Shown: one piece after another, positions 1 through 8,491 of the stretch | Layout of the letters: every line of letters begins with the position of its first letter | Numbering within the stretch: position 1 is the stretch's first letter | Origin: an uncultured Ruminiclostridium sp. | GTDB lineage: Bacteria > Bacillota > Clostridia > Oscillospirales > Ruminococcaceae | Assembly: GCA_944386545.1 (NCBI GenBank) | Contig: CALXBK010000001.1 | Location: forward strand, 1-64,000 | DNA length: 64,000 nt | Direction: 5' to 3' | Position numbers and translations under genes: made by a program | The notes under the pieces: generated by a model | Databases searched by the model: none | The model's input: only the letters and a program-made list of their open reading frames with translations | Told to the model about the DNA's origin: nothing

Positions 1-190
1 TGTTTTTTCACATTTTGCATTTCGTGTACATTCATTTCTTGAAGGACAGTTTTTACATATTTCAGCATTACTCTTAATCTCTCTGTATCCATCACGATTG
101 ATTGTTGAAAACTTTAAAACCTGATTTTCAGGACAAATTATGCAGTTGTAGTATTCATCGTAAATGTATTCATATGGTTTGAAAAAGCCT
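1..190 (-). mobile_element. IS1182-family transposase remnant, cut by window edge
   Basis: Reading the minus strand from about 190 down to 1 gives one open frame with no start. It contains GFFKPYEYIYDEYYNC, then C-x-x-C-P-E-N-Q, then INRDGYRE, then CKNCPSRNEC. This is the cysteine-rich region after the middle of IS1182-type (DDE) transposases, where the family shows YEYVYDEYYDxYxCPxxQ and TNREGYRExxSxPxxCxxCP. The N-terminal half is missing: a stop lies just upstream at about 205, and the S41 peptidase gene begins there. The rest continues past base 1. It is a dead fragment unless the missing half lies elsewhere. The family assignment comes from remembered motif patterns; the exact junction (about 185-200) is uncertain. 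Confidence 0.75.
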
Positions 191-805
191 TTTACGCATG
201 GAACTACAGACTATTATTCTACTCCTGCTACCGCTGATGCGACAGAAACAGTCGGTCTTATAATATATTCGCATTCACAGATAATGCGTGAGAACAGTCC
301 GATAGAAAATGTCGTTATCGACCTGTCCATAAACGGCGGAGGAGCTGCTACGGCGGCTATATACACTGTTGCGTGGTTCCTTGGTACATGTACCATAAAT
401 GTCAACAATACACTGACAAAGCAGCAGGCCTCTACATCTTACAAGGCAGACGTCAACTGCGACAGAAAATTTGATGAGAACGATACCGTTTCTTCAAAAA
501 ATCTCTACTGCCTCATCTCCCCAAACAGCTTTTCATGCGGCAATCTTCTTCCTTCCATATTTAAAAACGCAGGGAATGTAACGCTTATCGGAAAGCCCTC
601 CGGCGGCGGCGCCTGCACCATACAGTACATCACAACCGCAGACGGCAATATATTCCGGATATCAAGCGCGAATCGTTTAAGCTCGCTGTACAACGGCTCT
701 TACTACAATGTTGACCGTGGCGTCGAGCCAGATTTCCACCTCTCAAAGATAGAAAGCTTCTATAACAGAGAGTCGCTTACGGATTATATCAACAATCTGC
801 ATTAA
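164..805 (+). pseudogene. S41-type serine peptidase, 5'-truncated
   Basis: The readable protein (about 200 residues) matches the catalytic C-terminal part of S41 peptidases. DLSINGGG is the conserved strand and glycine turn. LISPNSFSCGN contains the nucleophilic serine region. IGKPSGGG and DRGVEPDFHL follow in family order. The first dozen codons lie in the transposase remnant and are not peptidase sequence, and no ribosome binding site precedes the ATG at 164. The N-terminal signal and PDZ-like parts are absent, so this is a beheaded gene next to an insertion-sequence fragment. A good terminator follows the stop codon. The substrate is unknown; the family cleaves exported or peptide substrates. 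Confidence 0.72.
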
Positions 806-854
806 AACAGCGATGTCCGCTTTGACGGATACATCGGGATAATTTTCAGTTTTT

Positions 855-884
855 AAAGCAGCCTGCACCGGGCTGCTTTTTATA
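855..884 (+). terminator. Rho-independent terminator after the S41 fragment
   Basis: The perfect 9-bp stem AAAGCAGCC/GGCTGCTTT has a 6-base loop and runs into a T tract. It lies 50 bases past the peptidase stop. Confidence 0.8.
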
Positions 885-921
885 ACTTAGGCAAGATGTC
901 CCCCGCCTCAAAGGCGGCGGG
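882..921 (+). repeat. 142-bp hairpin element, truncated copy 1
   Basis: Only the first 40 bases or so of the dispersed element are present: ATAACTTAGGCAAGATG and the first GC hairpin. After GGCGGGT the sequence leaves the consensus and enters the leader of the YunG-like gene. It abuts the T tract of the preceding terminator. Confidence 0.85.
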
Positions 922-955
922 TGCTACAATTAGAAAAAACAAAAGGAGAAGCATT

Positions 956-1411
956 ATGACCCCGAAATTTTATGGTTGGCAAACGGCGGTATCAAAACCA
1001 ATAAACAACCTTTACCCCTCGATAAAATCCCCCGTGGATTTATACAACGCCTTGCTTGAAATCTGGTGCGAGGACACCTGTGCACCGAGGCTGAGAAGCG
1101 AATGGAGCCGTGATAATCCCACAAAGGGGCAATGCTCCATAACGGCGTTTTTAGCGCAGGATATATTCGGCGGCAGGGTGTATGGAATACCTCTTGGCAA
1201 CGGGAATTTCCACTGCTACAACGAGGCGGACGGCTGTACCTTTGACCTTACGAGCGAGCAGTTCGGCGAAAGGGCGAAAACGCTTGTGTATGAAAATAAC
1301 CCCGGGCAGTCCAGAGAAACGCACTTTGCGAAGGAGGAAAAGCGGCAAAGATACGAATACCTCAGAAGAGAGCTTGACAAGCGTGAAAAACGCCTTAGTA
1401 TGGGCAGATAA
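956..1411 (+). CDS. YunG-like hypothetical protein
   Basis: 151 residues from ATG 956, chosen because AAAGGAG lies 7 bases upstream; an upstream in-frame ATG at 896 would start inside the repeat fragment and has no such site. Near residue 45 it has W-S-R-D-N-P-T-K-G-Q-C, then a hydrophobic FLAQDIFGG stretch, then NGNFHCYN and TFDLTSEQF. This order (Trp-Asp-Asn-Pro...Gly-Gln-Cys, His, Asp-Leu-Thr-x-x-Gln-Phe) is the pattern of YunG-type proteins, whose function is unknown. A Gln/Cys followed by His and Asp suggests a papain-like or transglutaminase-like fold, but that is inference only. The C-terminus is a charged helix rich in Arg, Glu and Lys. No signal peptide is seen. Confidence 0.7.
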   Translation: MTPKFYGWQTAVSKPINNLYPSIKSPVDLYNALLEIWCEDTCAPRLRSEWSRDNPTKGQCSITAFLAQDIFGGRVYGIPLGNGNFHCYNEADGCTFDLTSEQFGERAKTLVYENNPGQSRETHFAKEEKRQRYEYLRRELDKREKRLSMGR

Positions 1412-1415
1412 AATA

Positions 1416-1444
1416 TTGACAAGCTCCCGCTGAAATCGTATAGT
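1416..1444 (+). promoter_or_regulatory. Sigma-A promoter before the zinc-ribbon relic
   Basis: TTGACA at 1416-1421 and TATAGT at 1439-1444 are separated by 17 bases. The relic's ATG is 46 bases downstream. Confidence 0.65.
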
Positions 1445-1489
1445 ATAAAAGGTTGCCCTGAAAAAAGCAGGGACTGAGGAGTATATTGA

Positions 1490-1710
1490 ATGGAACAAAG
1501 GATTATTACCGCCGCTGCCTGCCCGACCTGCGGTGGGCCGCTTGAAGTAAACGCCGTGCTGTACGGGCTTATACTCGGCGTACAGCTTTTTATGTAGGTG
1601 AAGCAAAGACAATAGCGGAGGGCTTGCTTTCGGCTGTGCCGATAGCGGGAATTTTACTGATTGTGACATTGCCCGCACGAATACCTGCAAAAATTGCAAA
1701 GGAAAGATAA
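1490..1710 (+). pseudogene. Zinc-ribbon membrane protein relic with frameshift
   Basis: The ATG at 1490 (GAGG about 9 bases upstream) opens 35 codons containing CPTCGGPLEVNA, one half of a zinc ribbon, and ends at TAG 1595-1597. At a T-run near 1586-1591 the reading continues in another frame (1591-1710) with YVGEAKTIAEGLL followed by a hydrophobic stretch and the basic tail ARIPAKIAKER. The two pieces together look like a roughly 73-residue zinc-ribbon plus membrane-helix protein broken by a one-base slip, probably with its middle deleted. A sequencing error in the T-run cannot be excluded. The heptamer is not in a canonical -1 slippery phase, so programmed frameshifting is unlikely. Confidence 0.45.
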
Positions 1711-1772
1711 GCCCGGCGCTTAATTGTAACATCTTCATTTCGGTTTTCATATACCGAAGCGGAGGTGTTTTT

Positions 1773-2252
1773 ATGTCTGATTTATTTTCTCCCCGTTGTT
1801 TTGCAAAAATTCTCTGCTCTGTCCCTGCGGCGAAGGCACAGCTTTGCGGCGGTGCGGATTATCCCGGTATACGAGGAAAGGTGCTGTTTTATCCCGCACA
1901 ATGCGGCGTTTTTGTATACGCACGGGTGACGGGACTGCCGGGCGGCAGGGATAAACGGCAGTTTTACGGCTTTCATATTCACGAGGGGGGGAGCTGTGCG
2001 CAGGGCTTTGAAAAAACGGGCGGGCATTATAACCCCGACATGGCAAAGCACCCGCTTCACAAGGGGGATTTGCCACCGCTTGCAGGCTTTGACGGGCAGG
2101 CTGTAACCGCCTTTTTTGTCGGCGGAGTGACGGCAGCCGAGCTTATAGGCAGGACGGTGGTAATTCACCTGATGCCGGACGATATGAAAAGTCAGCCGTC
2201 GGGCAATTCGGGAGAAAAAATTGCCTGCGGGGAAATTTGTGCGGCAAGGTGA
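1773..2252 (+). CDS. Superoxide dismutase, Cu/Zn family (SodC-like)
   Basis: 159 residues; ATG 1773 follows GCGGAGGTG. Expected reaction: dismutation of superoxide to O2 and H2O2. All canonical ligands can be placed. Copper: H68 and H70 in GFHIHEGGSC, H85 in GGHYNP, and H132 in TVVIHLMPDD. Zinc: H85, H93, H96 and D99 in KHPLHKGD. The family's C-terminal QPSGNSGEKIACGEI is present, and C75 and the C-terminal Cys could form the usual disulfide. Two oddities: the loop between the zinc histidines is several residues shorter than in typical bacterial SodC, and no signal peptide or lipobox is visible, whereas bacterial SodC is normally exported. Neighbours are relics, so the gene sits in a rearranged zone. 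Confidence 0.85.
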   Translation: MSDLFSPRCFAKILCSVPAAKAQLCGGADYPGIRGKVLFYPAQCGVFVYARVTGLPGGRDKRQFYGFHIHEGGSCAQGFEKTGGHYNPDMAKHPLHKGDLPPLAGFDGQAVTAFFVGGVTAAELIGRTVVIHLMPDDMKSQPSGNSGEKIACGEICAAR

Positions 2253-2332
2253 AGGTAAAAGCAATCGGCTTTGAATGTAAAATTTTCTGAAAAGTCAAAG
2301 CGGCGGTTGATTTTCGGAGAAATTATGCCATA

Positions 2333-2474
2333 ATAACTTAGGCAAGATGTCCCCCGCCTCTAAGGCGGCGGGTTGCATATTCAGCTTCAGTTGGGGTTCA
2401 ATCCCCAACTGAAACCCAATCGCAGCTTAGCTGCGGCTTGCCGCGTTGAATGACGGGGCAAGCCCCTTATTGAA
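2333..2474 (+). repeat. 142-bp hairpin element, copy 2
   Basis: Full-length copy from ATAAC to TTGAA. Its long stem has several mismatches (AGC for AGT on the left arm, CCC for CTG on the right), and GCAGCTTAGCTGC replaces GCAGCTTCGCTGC. Its last base is the A of the next reading frame's ATG. Confidence 0.92.
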
Positions 2475-2947
2475 TGTCAGCGCATAATAAATTTGACCGA
2501 AAAGAGATTACCGCTGTGCCGTCAGAGAAAAAACCGAACTGCCCGAATTGCGGTGCGCTTATTACCGAGGACTGTGATAACGGCTTTTGCGAATACTGCG
2601 GCTCAAAATACTCCGCAGCGCCGGATAACGTCACCAACGACTACATAAAGAGCATATATGTAAATCATCAGCCTGCCGCCGGAGGAGAGGCAAACCCGAA
2701 CGGCTATTCCTACCGCAGAAGGAAAAGCACCTTTGCCACGGCGCGTATCTTTATGGGCATATTTTTTCTTATGGTCTCAATTGAGGAGGGGATTTTTCCT
2801 GCGACGGCGTTGGGTACGCTGACGACGAGCTTCGGAATATGTGCGCCGAAAAAAACGAATTACTACCGATATACGCTTAAAATAAAATACCGTTATTTCA
2901 GCGCAGGGAGAGCCGCAGGTTTTGCCTGTTTTGTTTTGTACGCTTAA
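2474..2947 (+). pseudogene. Zinc-ribbon membrane protein fragment
   Basis: 157 codons. Residues about 22-46 form a zinc ribbon, CPNCGALI...CEYCGSKY, followed by a polar linker and one hydrophobic segment (ARIFMGIFFLMVS) near residue 90. The ATG overlaps the final base of the repeat and has no ribosome binding site, so the natural start was probably lost or displaced when the element arrived. The C-terminal third has no recognisable pattern and may be out of frame. Related double-cysteine ribbon proteins are small membrane or signalling proteins of unknown function. It could be expressed if transcription enters from upstream, but it is best treated as a remnant. Confidence 0.5.
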
Positions 2948-3089
2948 CAATTTTTTTCACAAAGTCATACTGTACAAATATAATGGAAATAATTTGTTGA
3001 TTGCGACGAAATTACTCTTTAACCCGCATAAAAAAGCTGTTTGCGGGGTTTTGCGACATAAAAGTTTACCAAGAAATTTACAATATCGG
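2948..3089. other. AT-rich intergenic region
   Basis: No convincing gene. A hairpin of AACCCGC with GCGGGGTT around 3019-3052 followed by TTTT may terminate upstream transcription; one stem position is mismatched. Confidence 0.4.
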
Positions 3090-3118
3090 TTGAAATTTTA
3101 TGAAAATTGTTTTATAAT
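3090..3118 (+). promoter_or_regulatory. Likely promoter of the ATP synthase operon
   Basis: TTGAAA (3090-3095), a 17-base spacer and TATAAT (3113-3118) lie 46 bases before the first gene of the operon. Confidence 0.7.
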
Positions 3119-3163
3119 TGTTTTATAATAGCGTAAAAAAGTAAAATATCCCGGAGGTTTTTA

Positions 3164-3835
3164 ATGAGCAAAAAGAATACGGCGGCGACGGTTGCAACTA
3201 TCATTGTAGCTGTGCTCGCTGTTGCGGCAACGCTTTTCCTGCTTTATCGGATGTCGCAGGAGCAGGCGCAGGAGAGCAGGTACGACTATGTTCCCTCGGA
3301 CGAGGTCGGCGAGGAAATGAACATCAATGCCGTAAAGCTGATACAGAACAATTGCGAGGTTTTCAGAATATATCTCCAGTACGGACTGGCGCACAAGGCA
3401 GAGCCTTATAACAATCTTCCCGAGGACGGGTATTACACCGTAACCAGCGACAAGTATTCCTCAATGAGCGAAATTGAAGAGCTTGTCAACAGCACCTTTG
3501 TCACAAATGAGGCTGAGCGTATACTCACCAATGTAAGCGGCGACGGCGTTGCGGTATTTGCCGAGGAGATAAATGACGACGGAGAAAAGGGAATAGGTCT
3601 TGACATGAGCAAGGTGGACGAGGACGGTCGCTTTAAGGCTATCCAGTACGGCTATTCCTGGTCCAACGCAAAATTCACGCTTCACCCCGTTTCCGATACC
3701 GAATGTGAAATCTTAGTTGAGCTAAATCCTCTTGCCGACAGCGACGAGAGCGCACAGGCGGGAGATACAAAAAAGCTTACCGCAAGCATGATAAAGGTAA
3801 ACGGCGAGTGGCGGCTGGAAAAGTTAGTGTACTGA
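3164..3835 (+). CDS. Membrane-anchored hypothetical protein, first gene of atp operon
   Basis: 223 residues; CGGAGG lies 7 bases before ATG 3164. A short basic N-terminus is followed by one transmembrane helix (residues about 8-28, TVATIIVAVLAVAATLFLLY) with no cleavage site, then an extracytoplasmic acidic domain. The domain has a YYTVTSDKYSSMSEIEELV segment and a C-terminal strand VNGEWRLEKLVY, the pattern of small extracytoplasmic DUF4878/IseA-like folds; that likeness is weak and no family is claimed. It is one base from atpZ and shares the operon promoter, so it is co-transcribed with the ATP synthase. There is no evidence that it is an ATP synthase part. Confidence 0.75.
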   Translation: MSKKNTAATVATIIVAVLAVAATLFLLYRMSQEQAQESRYDYVPSDEVGEEMNINAVKLIQNNCEVFRIYLQYGLAHKAEPYNNLPEDGYYTVTSDKYSSMSEIEELVNSTFVTNEAERILTNVSGDGVAVFAEEINDDGEKGIGLDMSKVDEDGRFKAIQYGYSWSNAKFTLHPVSDTECEILVELNPLADSDESAQAGDTKKLTASMIKVNGEWRLEKLVY

Positions 3836-3836
3836 T

Positions 3837-4133
3837 ATGAAAAAGGACAACCCTGTAAAGGTTTACGCCGTTGTAAGTCAGATAGGCTTTATGGTAATAA
3901 CCCCTCTGCTCATATTTATATGGGGCGGGAGCGTGCTTGTAAGGGAGCTTGAGCTTCCGCAGTGGGTAATGACATTGTTTATCATAATCGGCGTTGTTTC
4001 GATGGCGTCGGGGCTTATCTCCTATGCCGGAAAGCTGATTGCGATATACGGCAGGGATGACAAAAAGAAGTACAGACACCTGTCGGACCGCAGGGATACC
4101 GATTATTACGACGACAACTACCGCAAAAGGTGA
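3837..4133 (+). CDS. atpZ: AtpZ/AtpI-family small membrane protein
   Basis: 98 residues with two membrane helices (about 10-32 and 43-66) separated by a short polar turn, then a strongly charged tail rich in Asp, Tyr and Arg. Size, two-helix layout and position directly before atpI and atpB fit the AtpZ family, which in other bacteria helps assemble or load ions (Mg2+/Ca2+ has been proposed) around the F1Fo ATP synthase. Start codon ATG 3837 is one base after the previous stop; translation is probably coupled, as the site GGAAAAGTTAG is weak. Confidence 0.75.
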   Translation: MKKDNPVKVYAVVSQIGFMVITPLLIFIWGGSVLVRELELPQWVMTLFIIIGVVSMASGLISYAGKLIAIYGRDDKKKYRHLSDRRDTDYYDDNYRKR

Positions 4134-4136
4134 GAT

Positions 4137-4538
4137 ATGAAAACTAAATTCAAAAACCATCCCTCGGGGCAGGAGCTCAAGTGGCTGCTTCCGTTCTACG
4201 GCGGCTGTTTTGCGCTGCTTGCGGTGATAAGCGCAGTGCTGATTATAGCGGGGGCGGGAGATTATACCCTTATCACGGGTGCGGCGGCAGGAACGGCTGT
4301 ATCGGCAGCGAGCTTCATTATAATGGGGCTGAGTGCCGAAAAGGCGGTGACTATGGGAGGAAAATCCGCAAGGTCGCTTATGAACTTTAGCTACGGAGCA
4401 AGATACATCGCGACCTTTATCATACTCGGCGCGCTTATGTATTTAAAGCTTGTCAATCCCGTAACGGCGATAGTGCCGCTGTTTGTGCCGAAAATCGGCT
4501 ACACGGTAAGGGCGGCTTTTGAAAAGACCGAATTTTAA
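4137..4538 (+). CDS. atpI: ATP synthase assembly protein I
   Basis: 133 residues with four hydrophobic segments (roughly residues 15-37, 42-64, 84-105 and 108-126), the topology of AtpI, a chaperone for c-ring assembly. It starts at ATG 4137, three bases after atpZ, and precedes atpB in the conserved order. Sequence conservation in this family is low, so the call leans on topology and gene order. A 141-bp repeat element separates it from atpB. Confidence 0.8.
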   Translation: MKTKFKNHPSGQELKWLLPFYGGCFALLAVISAVLIIAGAGDYTLITGAAAGTAVSAASFIIMGLSAEKAVTMGGKSARSLMNFSYGARYIATFIILGALMYLKLVNPVTAIVPLFVPKIGYTVRAAFEKTEF

Positions 4539-4544
4539 ACTGAT

Positions 4545-4685
4545 ATAACTCAGGCAAGATGTCCCCCGCCTCTGAGGCGGCGGGTTCCATATTCAGTTTC
4601 GGTTGGGGTTCAATCCCAGCTGAAACTCAATCGCAGCTTCGCTGCGGCTTGCCACGTTGAATGACGGGGCAAGCCCCTTATTGAA
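4545..4685 (+). repeat. 142-bp hairpin element, copy 3, between atpI and atpB
   Basis: 141 bases; one C is missing in the loop-proximal CCCC of the long stem, and it begins ATAACTCAGG. It starts 7 bases after the atpI stop and ends 26 bases before atpB, so the element lies in the operon transcript in sense orientation. Confidence 0.92.
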
Positions 4686-4710
4686 AAAACACGGTGAAGG
4701 GGGCTTATAT

Positions 4711-5448
4711 ATGCCAACTGAATGTTTACGCACAATGTCAGAATTTCAGGTGCAGGGACCGCTTCAGTCCTTCAGCTTTGACTTGTTCGGGCTGCACATC
4801 ATTGTAAGCGAGAGTATCGTGGTACAGTGGCTTGTAATGCTTATTCTCGGTGTGCTGTTCTTTGTGCTGGGAAGAAATTTAAGCGTGCGTACCCGCTCAC
4901 GCAGACAAATGCTTGCAGAGCTTATCGTCACCTTCTTCAAAAAGGCGGTGAACGATACGATGGGAGAGCAGTACAGCAAGTTTACGGCGTACATCGGAGG
5001 CTTGTTCTTCTTCTCATGTCTGTCAAGCCTTATGGGACTGCTCGGACTTCGTGCGCCGACCGCGGATTTGTCCGTTGTCGCCGCATGGGGACTTACCACC
5101 TTTGTGCTGGTAACGCGAAACAAGTTCAAGACGGGTGGTGTAAAGGGTTATCTCAAGAGCTTTATAGAGCCTATGCCGTTCATGCTTCCTTTTAACATCA
5201 TAAGCGAGCCCGCAAACCCCGTATCTCAAACGCTCCGTCACTTTGCGAACATCTTGGGCGGTACGGTAATAAGCGGACTTATCTACTTCTCGCTGGGACA
5301 TATCGCAAACGGATTTGCGACGATAGGCATACCCGCAATAGCGTCGCTGTATTTTGATTTGTTCTCGGCGGTAATACAGGCGTACATTTTTGTGACGCTG
5401 ACAATGACTTATATCGCAGGCGGAGATTGCTCGCCGTCGGACGATTAA
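4711..5448 (+). CDS. atpB: F1Fo ATP synthase subunit a
   Basis: 245 residues from ATG 4711, chosen because GAAGGGGG lies about 8 bases upstream, just outside the repeat; an earlier in-frame ATG at 4657 is inside the repeat. Subunit a forms the two ion half-channels beside the c-ring. It has several membrane helices. The essential arginine is R176 in TLRHFANILGG, equivalent to the conserved Arg of the LRLFGN motif (His replaces Leu beside it). NPVSQTLRHF and the final helix YIFVTLTMTYI are typical. The first residues may have been altered by the repeat insertion. Confidence 0.95.
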   Translation: MPTECLRTMSEFQVQGPLQSFSFDLFGLHIIVSESIVVQWLVMLILGVLFFVLGRNLSVRTRSRRQMLAELIVTFFKKAVNDTMGEQYSKFTAYIGGLFFFSCLSSLMGLLGLRAPTADLSVVAAWGLTTFVLVTRNKFKTGGVKGYLKSFIEPMPFMLPFNIISEPANPVSQTLRHFANILGGTVISGLIYFSLGHIANGFATIGIPAIASLYFDLFSAVIQAYIFVTLTMTYIAGGDCSPSDD

Positions 5449-5519
5449 CACGTTTTTTTACCCTTGACGGTAAATGAGTTGAGGGATAAATATAACAATT
5501 ACCTGCAAGCGCAGGATAA

Positions 5520-5801
<282 letters not shown>

Positions 5802-5836
5802 GCTGTCCTCTAATAATACGAAAGGAAAAAAGCGTT

Positions 5837-6385
5837 ATGACAGAAGAAATTGTGCTGACTGTCGCTTCCGAAACGGCGGAGCAAGCGAGGTTTTCTCTTG
5901 TAAGCATAGATTTAAGCACTATAGTCTTCACTCTGATTAATACGCTTATAATCGTATTTCTTTATTTTAAGTTTCTGCACAAGCCCGTATGTCAGATGCT
6001 GGACAAGCGTGCCGAAACGGTAAATAAGGATATGGACGACGCAAATAAGGCAAAGGAAGAAGCGCAGGCGGTAAAGGCTGAATATGAGCAGAGGCTTCAA
6101 AGCTCAAAGGAGGAGGCTGAAAAAATCCTCACCGAAGCCAACCGCAGAGCATCTCAGAGAGAGGAAGAAATCATCGCTCAGGCAAACGAGGAGGCTGCCC
6201 GCGTGAAAATGCAGGCGGAGCAGGCTATCGAGCGTGAGAAGAAGCGCGCCGTAAACGAGATAAAGGAAGAAATTTCCGATATGGTAGTAATGGCGGCGGG
6301 CAAGGTTGCTCAGAAGGAGATAAGCGCAAGCGACAACGAGGAGATTATAAACTCCGTGCTGGCTCAGATAGGAGAGGAGAATTGA
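5837..6385 (+). CDS. atpF: F1Fo ATP synthase subunit b
   Basis: 182 residues; AAAGGAAAAAAG precedes ATG 5837. One membrane helix (about 28-48, STIVFTLINTLIIVFLYFKF) is followed by a long charged coiled coil (about 60-150) rich in Glu, Lys, Ala and Gln, which forms the peripheral stalk. The short periplasm-side extension of about 25 residues before the helix is slightly long for the family. Stop and atpH start are one base apart, so translation is probably coupled. Confidence 0.93.
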   Translation: MTEEIVLTVASETAEQARFSLVSIDLSTIVFTLINTLIIVFLYFKFLHKPVCQMLDKRAETVNKDMDDANKAKEEAQAVKAEYEQRLQSSKEEAEKILTEANRRASQREEEIIAQANEEAARVKMQAEQAIEREKKRAVNEIKEEISDMVVMAAGKVAQKEISASDNEEIINSVLAQIGEEN

Positions 6386-6386
6386 C

Positions 6387-6932
6387 ATGGCGGCGGTTGA
6401 AAAAACCTACGGCGACGCCTTGTTTTCCCTTTTTCTTGAGGAGGACAGCGACGCTCTTGAAAACGCGCTCGACTCTATGAAAAAGCTGTCGGAGATATTT
6501 GCCGCAGAGCCGGATTTCATAAAGCTAATCAAGGCTCCCACCGTGTCAGGGGAGGAAAAGGAAGCCATGATAAGAGAAATCTTCGGCGGCAGGCTTCACC
6601 GCTTTGTGCTGAATTTTCTGTTGGTGCTTGCCGGCGCAGGCAGGATAGACAGCTTTGACGGCATATTAAAGCGCTTTACCGAGCTTTATAACGATTATAA
6701 GAATATAGCGGATGTTACCGTTGTTTCCGCAATGCCTCTGTCGGACGGCATGACGGAAAAAATCAGAGCGAAAATGGCTGAGGTTACGGGCAAGACCGTA
6801 AATATGACGGTAAAGACCGATCCCGAGGTGATCGGCGGAATTGTCATCAGCTGCGGCAATACCACGATAGACGGCAGTGTAAAAGCAAGGCTTGAAAGGC
6901 TTCGCCGTGATATTGCTTCCACCATCGCATAA
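6387..6932 (+). CDS. atpH: F1Fo ATP synthase subunit delta
   Basis: 181 residues, the normal family length. The N-terminal helical domain (about 1-105) begins with EKTYGDALFSL, the usual YAxALF motif. The C-terminal part carries the conserved strand DPEVIGGIVISCGNTTIDGSVKARL. Delta caps F1 and joins it to subunit b. GGAGAGGAG immediately upstream lies in the atpF end. Confidence 0.93.
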   Translation: MAAVEKTYGDALFSLFLEEDSDALENALDSMKKLSEIFAAEPDFIKLIKAPTVSGEEKEAMIREIFGGRLHRFVLNFLLVLAGAGRIDSFDGILKRFTELYNDYKNIADVTVVSAMPLSDGMTEKIRAKMAEVTGKTVNMTVKTDPEVIGGIVISCGNTTIDGSVKARLERLRRDIASTIA

Positions 6933-6962
6933 ATCGAAAAAACACGAAAGGAAGTATCTCCA

Positions 6963-8468
6963 ATGGATTTACGCCCGGATGAAATAACTGGCTTAATTAA
7001 ATCCCGCATAAGAGATTACGGCTCGCAGATACGGCTTGAGGACACAGGCACGGTCGTGACACTCGGCGACGGTATTGTTCGCATACACGGTCTTGAAAAG
7101 TGCATGATGAACGAGCTGCTCGAGTTTGAAAACGGCGTTCATTGCATGGCGCTGAACTTAGAGCAGGATTTTGTCGGTGCGGTAATGTTAGGCGCGGACG
7201 ACGAGATAAAAGAGGGCGGCAAGGTGCGCCGCACAGGCTCCGTCGTTTCCGTACCCGTCGGCGAGGAGCTGCTTGGCAGAGTAGTAAACGCCTTAGGTCA
7301 GCCTATTGACGGCAGGGGACCCGTGCTTGCAAAGCAAACCCGCCCTATTGAGAAAATTGCGCCCGGCATCGTTACAAGACAGCCGGTAAATACCCCGCTT
7401 CAGACGGGAATAAAGGCTATCGACTCCATGATACCCATAGGCAGAGGACAGCGTGAGCTGATAATCGGGGACAGACAGACGGGTAAAACGGCGATAGCTA
7501 TCGACACCATTATCAATCAGAAAAAAGAAAACGTGCTTTGCATATACGTTGCCATAGGACAAAAGGCGTCCACCGTGGCAAACGTCGTTGACCAGCTCTC
7601 CCGCGCGGGAGCGATGGATTACACCATAGTTGTATCCGCAGCAGCGAGCGAGCTTGCGCCGCTTCAGTACATTGCCCCGTATTCGGGCTGTGCAATGGGC
7701 GAATATTTCATGGAGCAGGGCAAGGATGTACTGGTAATTTATGATGATTTGTCAAAGCACGCAGTGGCATACAGAGCGCTTTCTCTGCTGCTCAAGCGTC
7801 CGCCGGGACGTGAGGCGTACCCCGGCGACGTATTCTACCTGCACTCAAGACTGCTTGAGCGTGCGGCAAGAATGAGCGACGAATACGGCGGCGGCTCGCT
7901 TACCGCACTGCCCATTATCGAAACGCAGGCGGGCGACGTTTCGGCGTATATCCCCACCAACGTAATCTCCATTACGGACGGACAGATATTCCTTGAAACG
8001 GAGCTTTTCCATAGCGGCATCAGACCGGCGGTAAACCCCGGTATATCGGTATCCCGTGTAGGCGGAAGCGCACAGATAAAGGCAATGAAAAGAGTTGCGG
8101 GAAGTCTTAAGCTGGAATACTCACAGTACAGAGAATTGCAGAGCTTTGCACAGTTCGGCTCGGACCTTGACAAGGACACGAAGGACCGTCTTGCAAAGGG
8201 CGAGCGCATAGTGGAGATATTGAAGCAGGGACAGAGCGCACCGATAGGAGTTGAATACCAGGTGGTAATCATTTATGCCGTTATCAACAACTATCTGCGT
8301 GACATACCCGTGAATAAGGTAGCGGAATACGAGCGTGACCTATATTCCTATATGCGTGACATTCACCCCGAAATCATTTCGGACATCACCGCAACCAAGA
8401 CGCTGAGTGCTGAAAACGAGGAAAAACTGAAATCGGCGCTTGCCGACTTTACTGAAAAATTTGTTTAA
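6963..8468 (+). CDS. atpA: F1Fo ATP synthase subunit alpha
   Basis: 501 residues. The non-catalytic nucleotide-binding subunit: Walker A GDRQTGKT with K175, Walker B-type LVIYDD, and the alpha signature [17 protein letters not shown] near the arginine finger. The N-terminal beta barrel and C-terminal helical bundle are complete. AAGGAAG lies 7-8 bases before ATG 6963. Confidence 0.97.
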   Translation: MDLRPDEITGLIKSRIRDYGSQIRLEDTGTVVTLGDGIVRIHGLEKCMMNELLEFENGVHCMALNLEQDFVGAVMLGADDEIKEGGKVRRTGSVVSVPVGEELLGRVVNALGQPIDGRGPVLAKQTRPIEKIAPGIVTRQPVNTPLQTGIKAIDSMIPIGRGQRELIIGDRQTGKTAIAIDTIINQKKENVLCIYVAIGQKASTVANVVDQLSRAGAMDYTIVVSAAASELAPLQYIAPYSGCAMGEYFMEQGKDVLVIYDDLSKHAVAYRALSLLLKRPPGREAYPGDVFYLHSRLLERAARMSDEYGGGSLTALPIIETQAGDVSAYIPTNVISITDGQIFLETELFHSGIRPAVNPGISVSRVGGSAQIKAMKRVAGSLKLEYSQYRELQSFAQFGSDLDKDTKDRLAKGERIVEILKQGQSAPIGVEYQVVIIYAVINNYLRDIPVNKVAEYERDLYSYMRDIHPEIISDITATKTLSAENEEKLKSALADFTEKFV

Positions 8469-8491
8469 GAATATCGGAAAGGACAAACGCT

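Noticed and set aside
1585..1597. Programmed -1 frameshift in the zinc-ribbon relic
   Set aside because: The T-run is not in the X-XXY-YYZ phase and no pseudoknot follows; decay or sequence error explains it better.
2922..3128. 68-codon plus-strand frame in the AT-rich gap
   Set aside because: No ribosome binding site, composition of AT-rich spacer, and it overlaps the ATP operon promoter.
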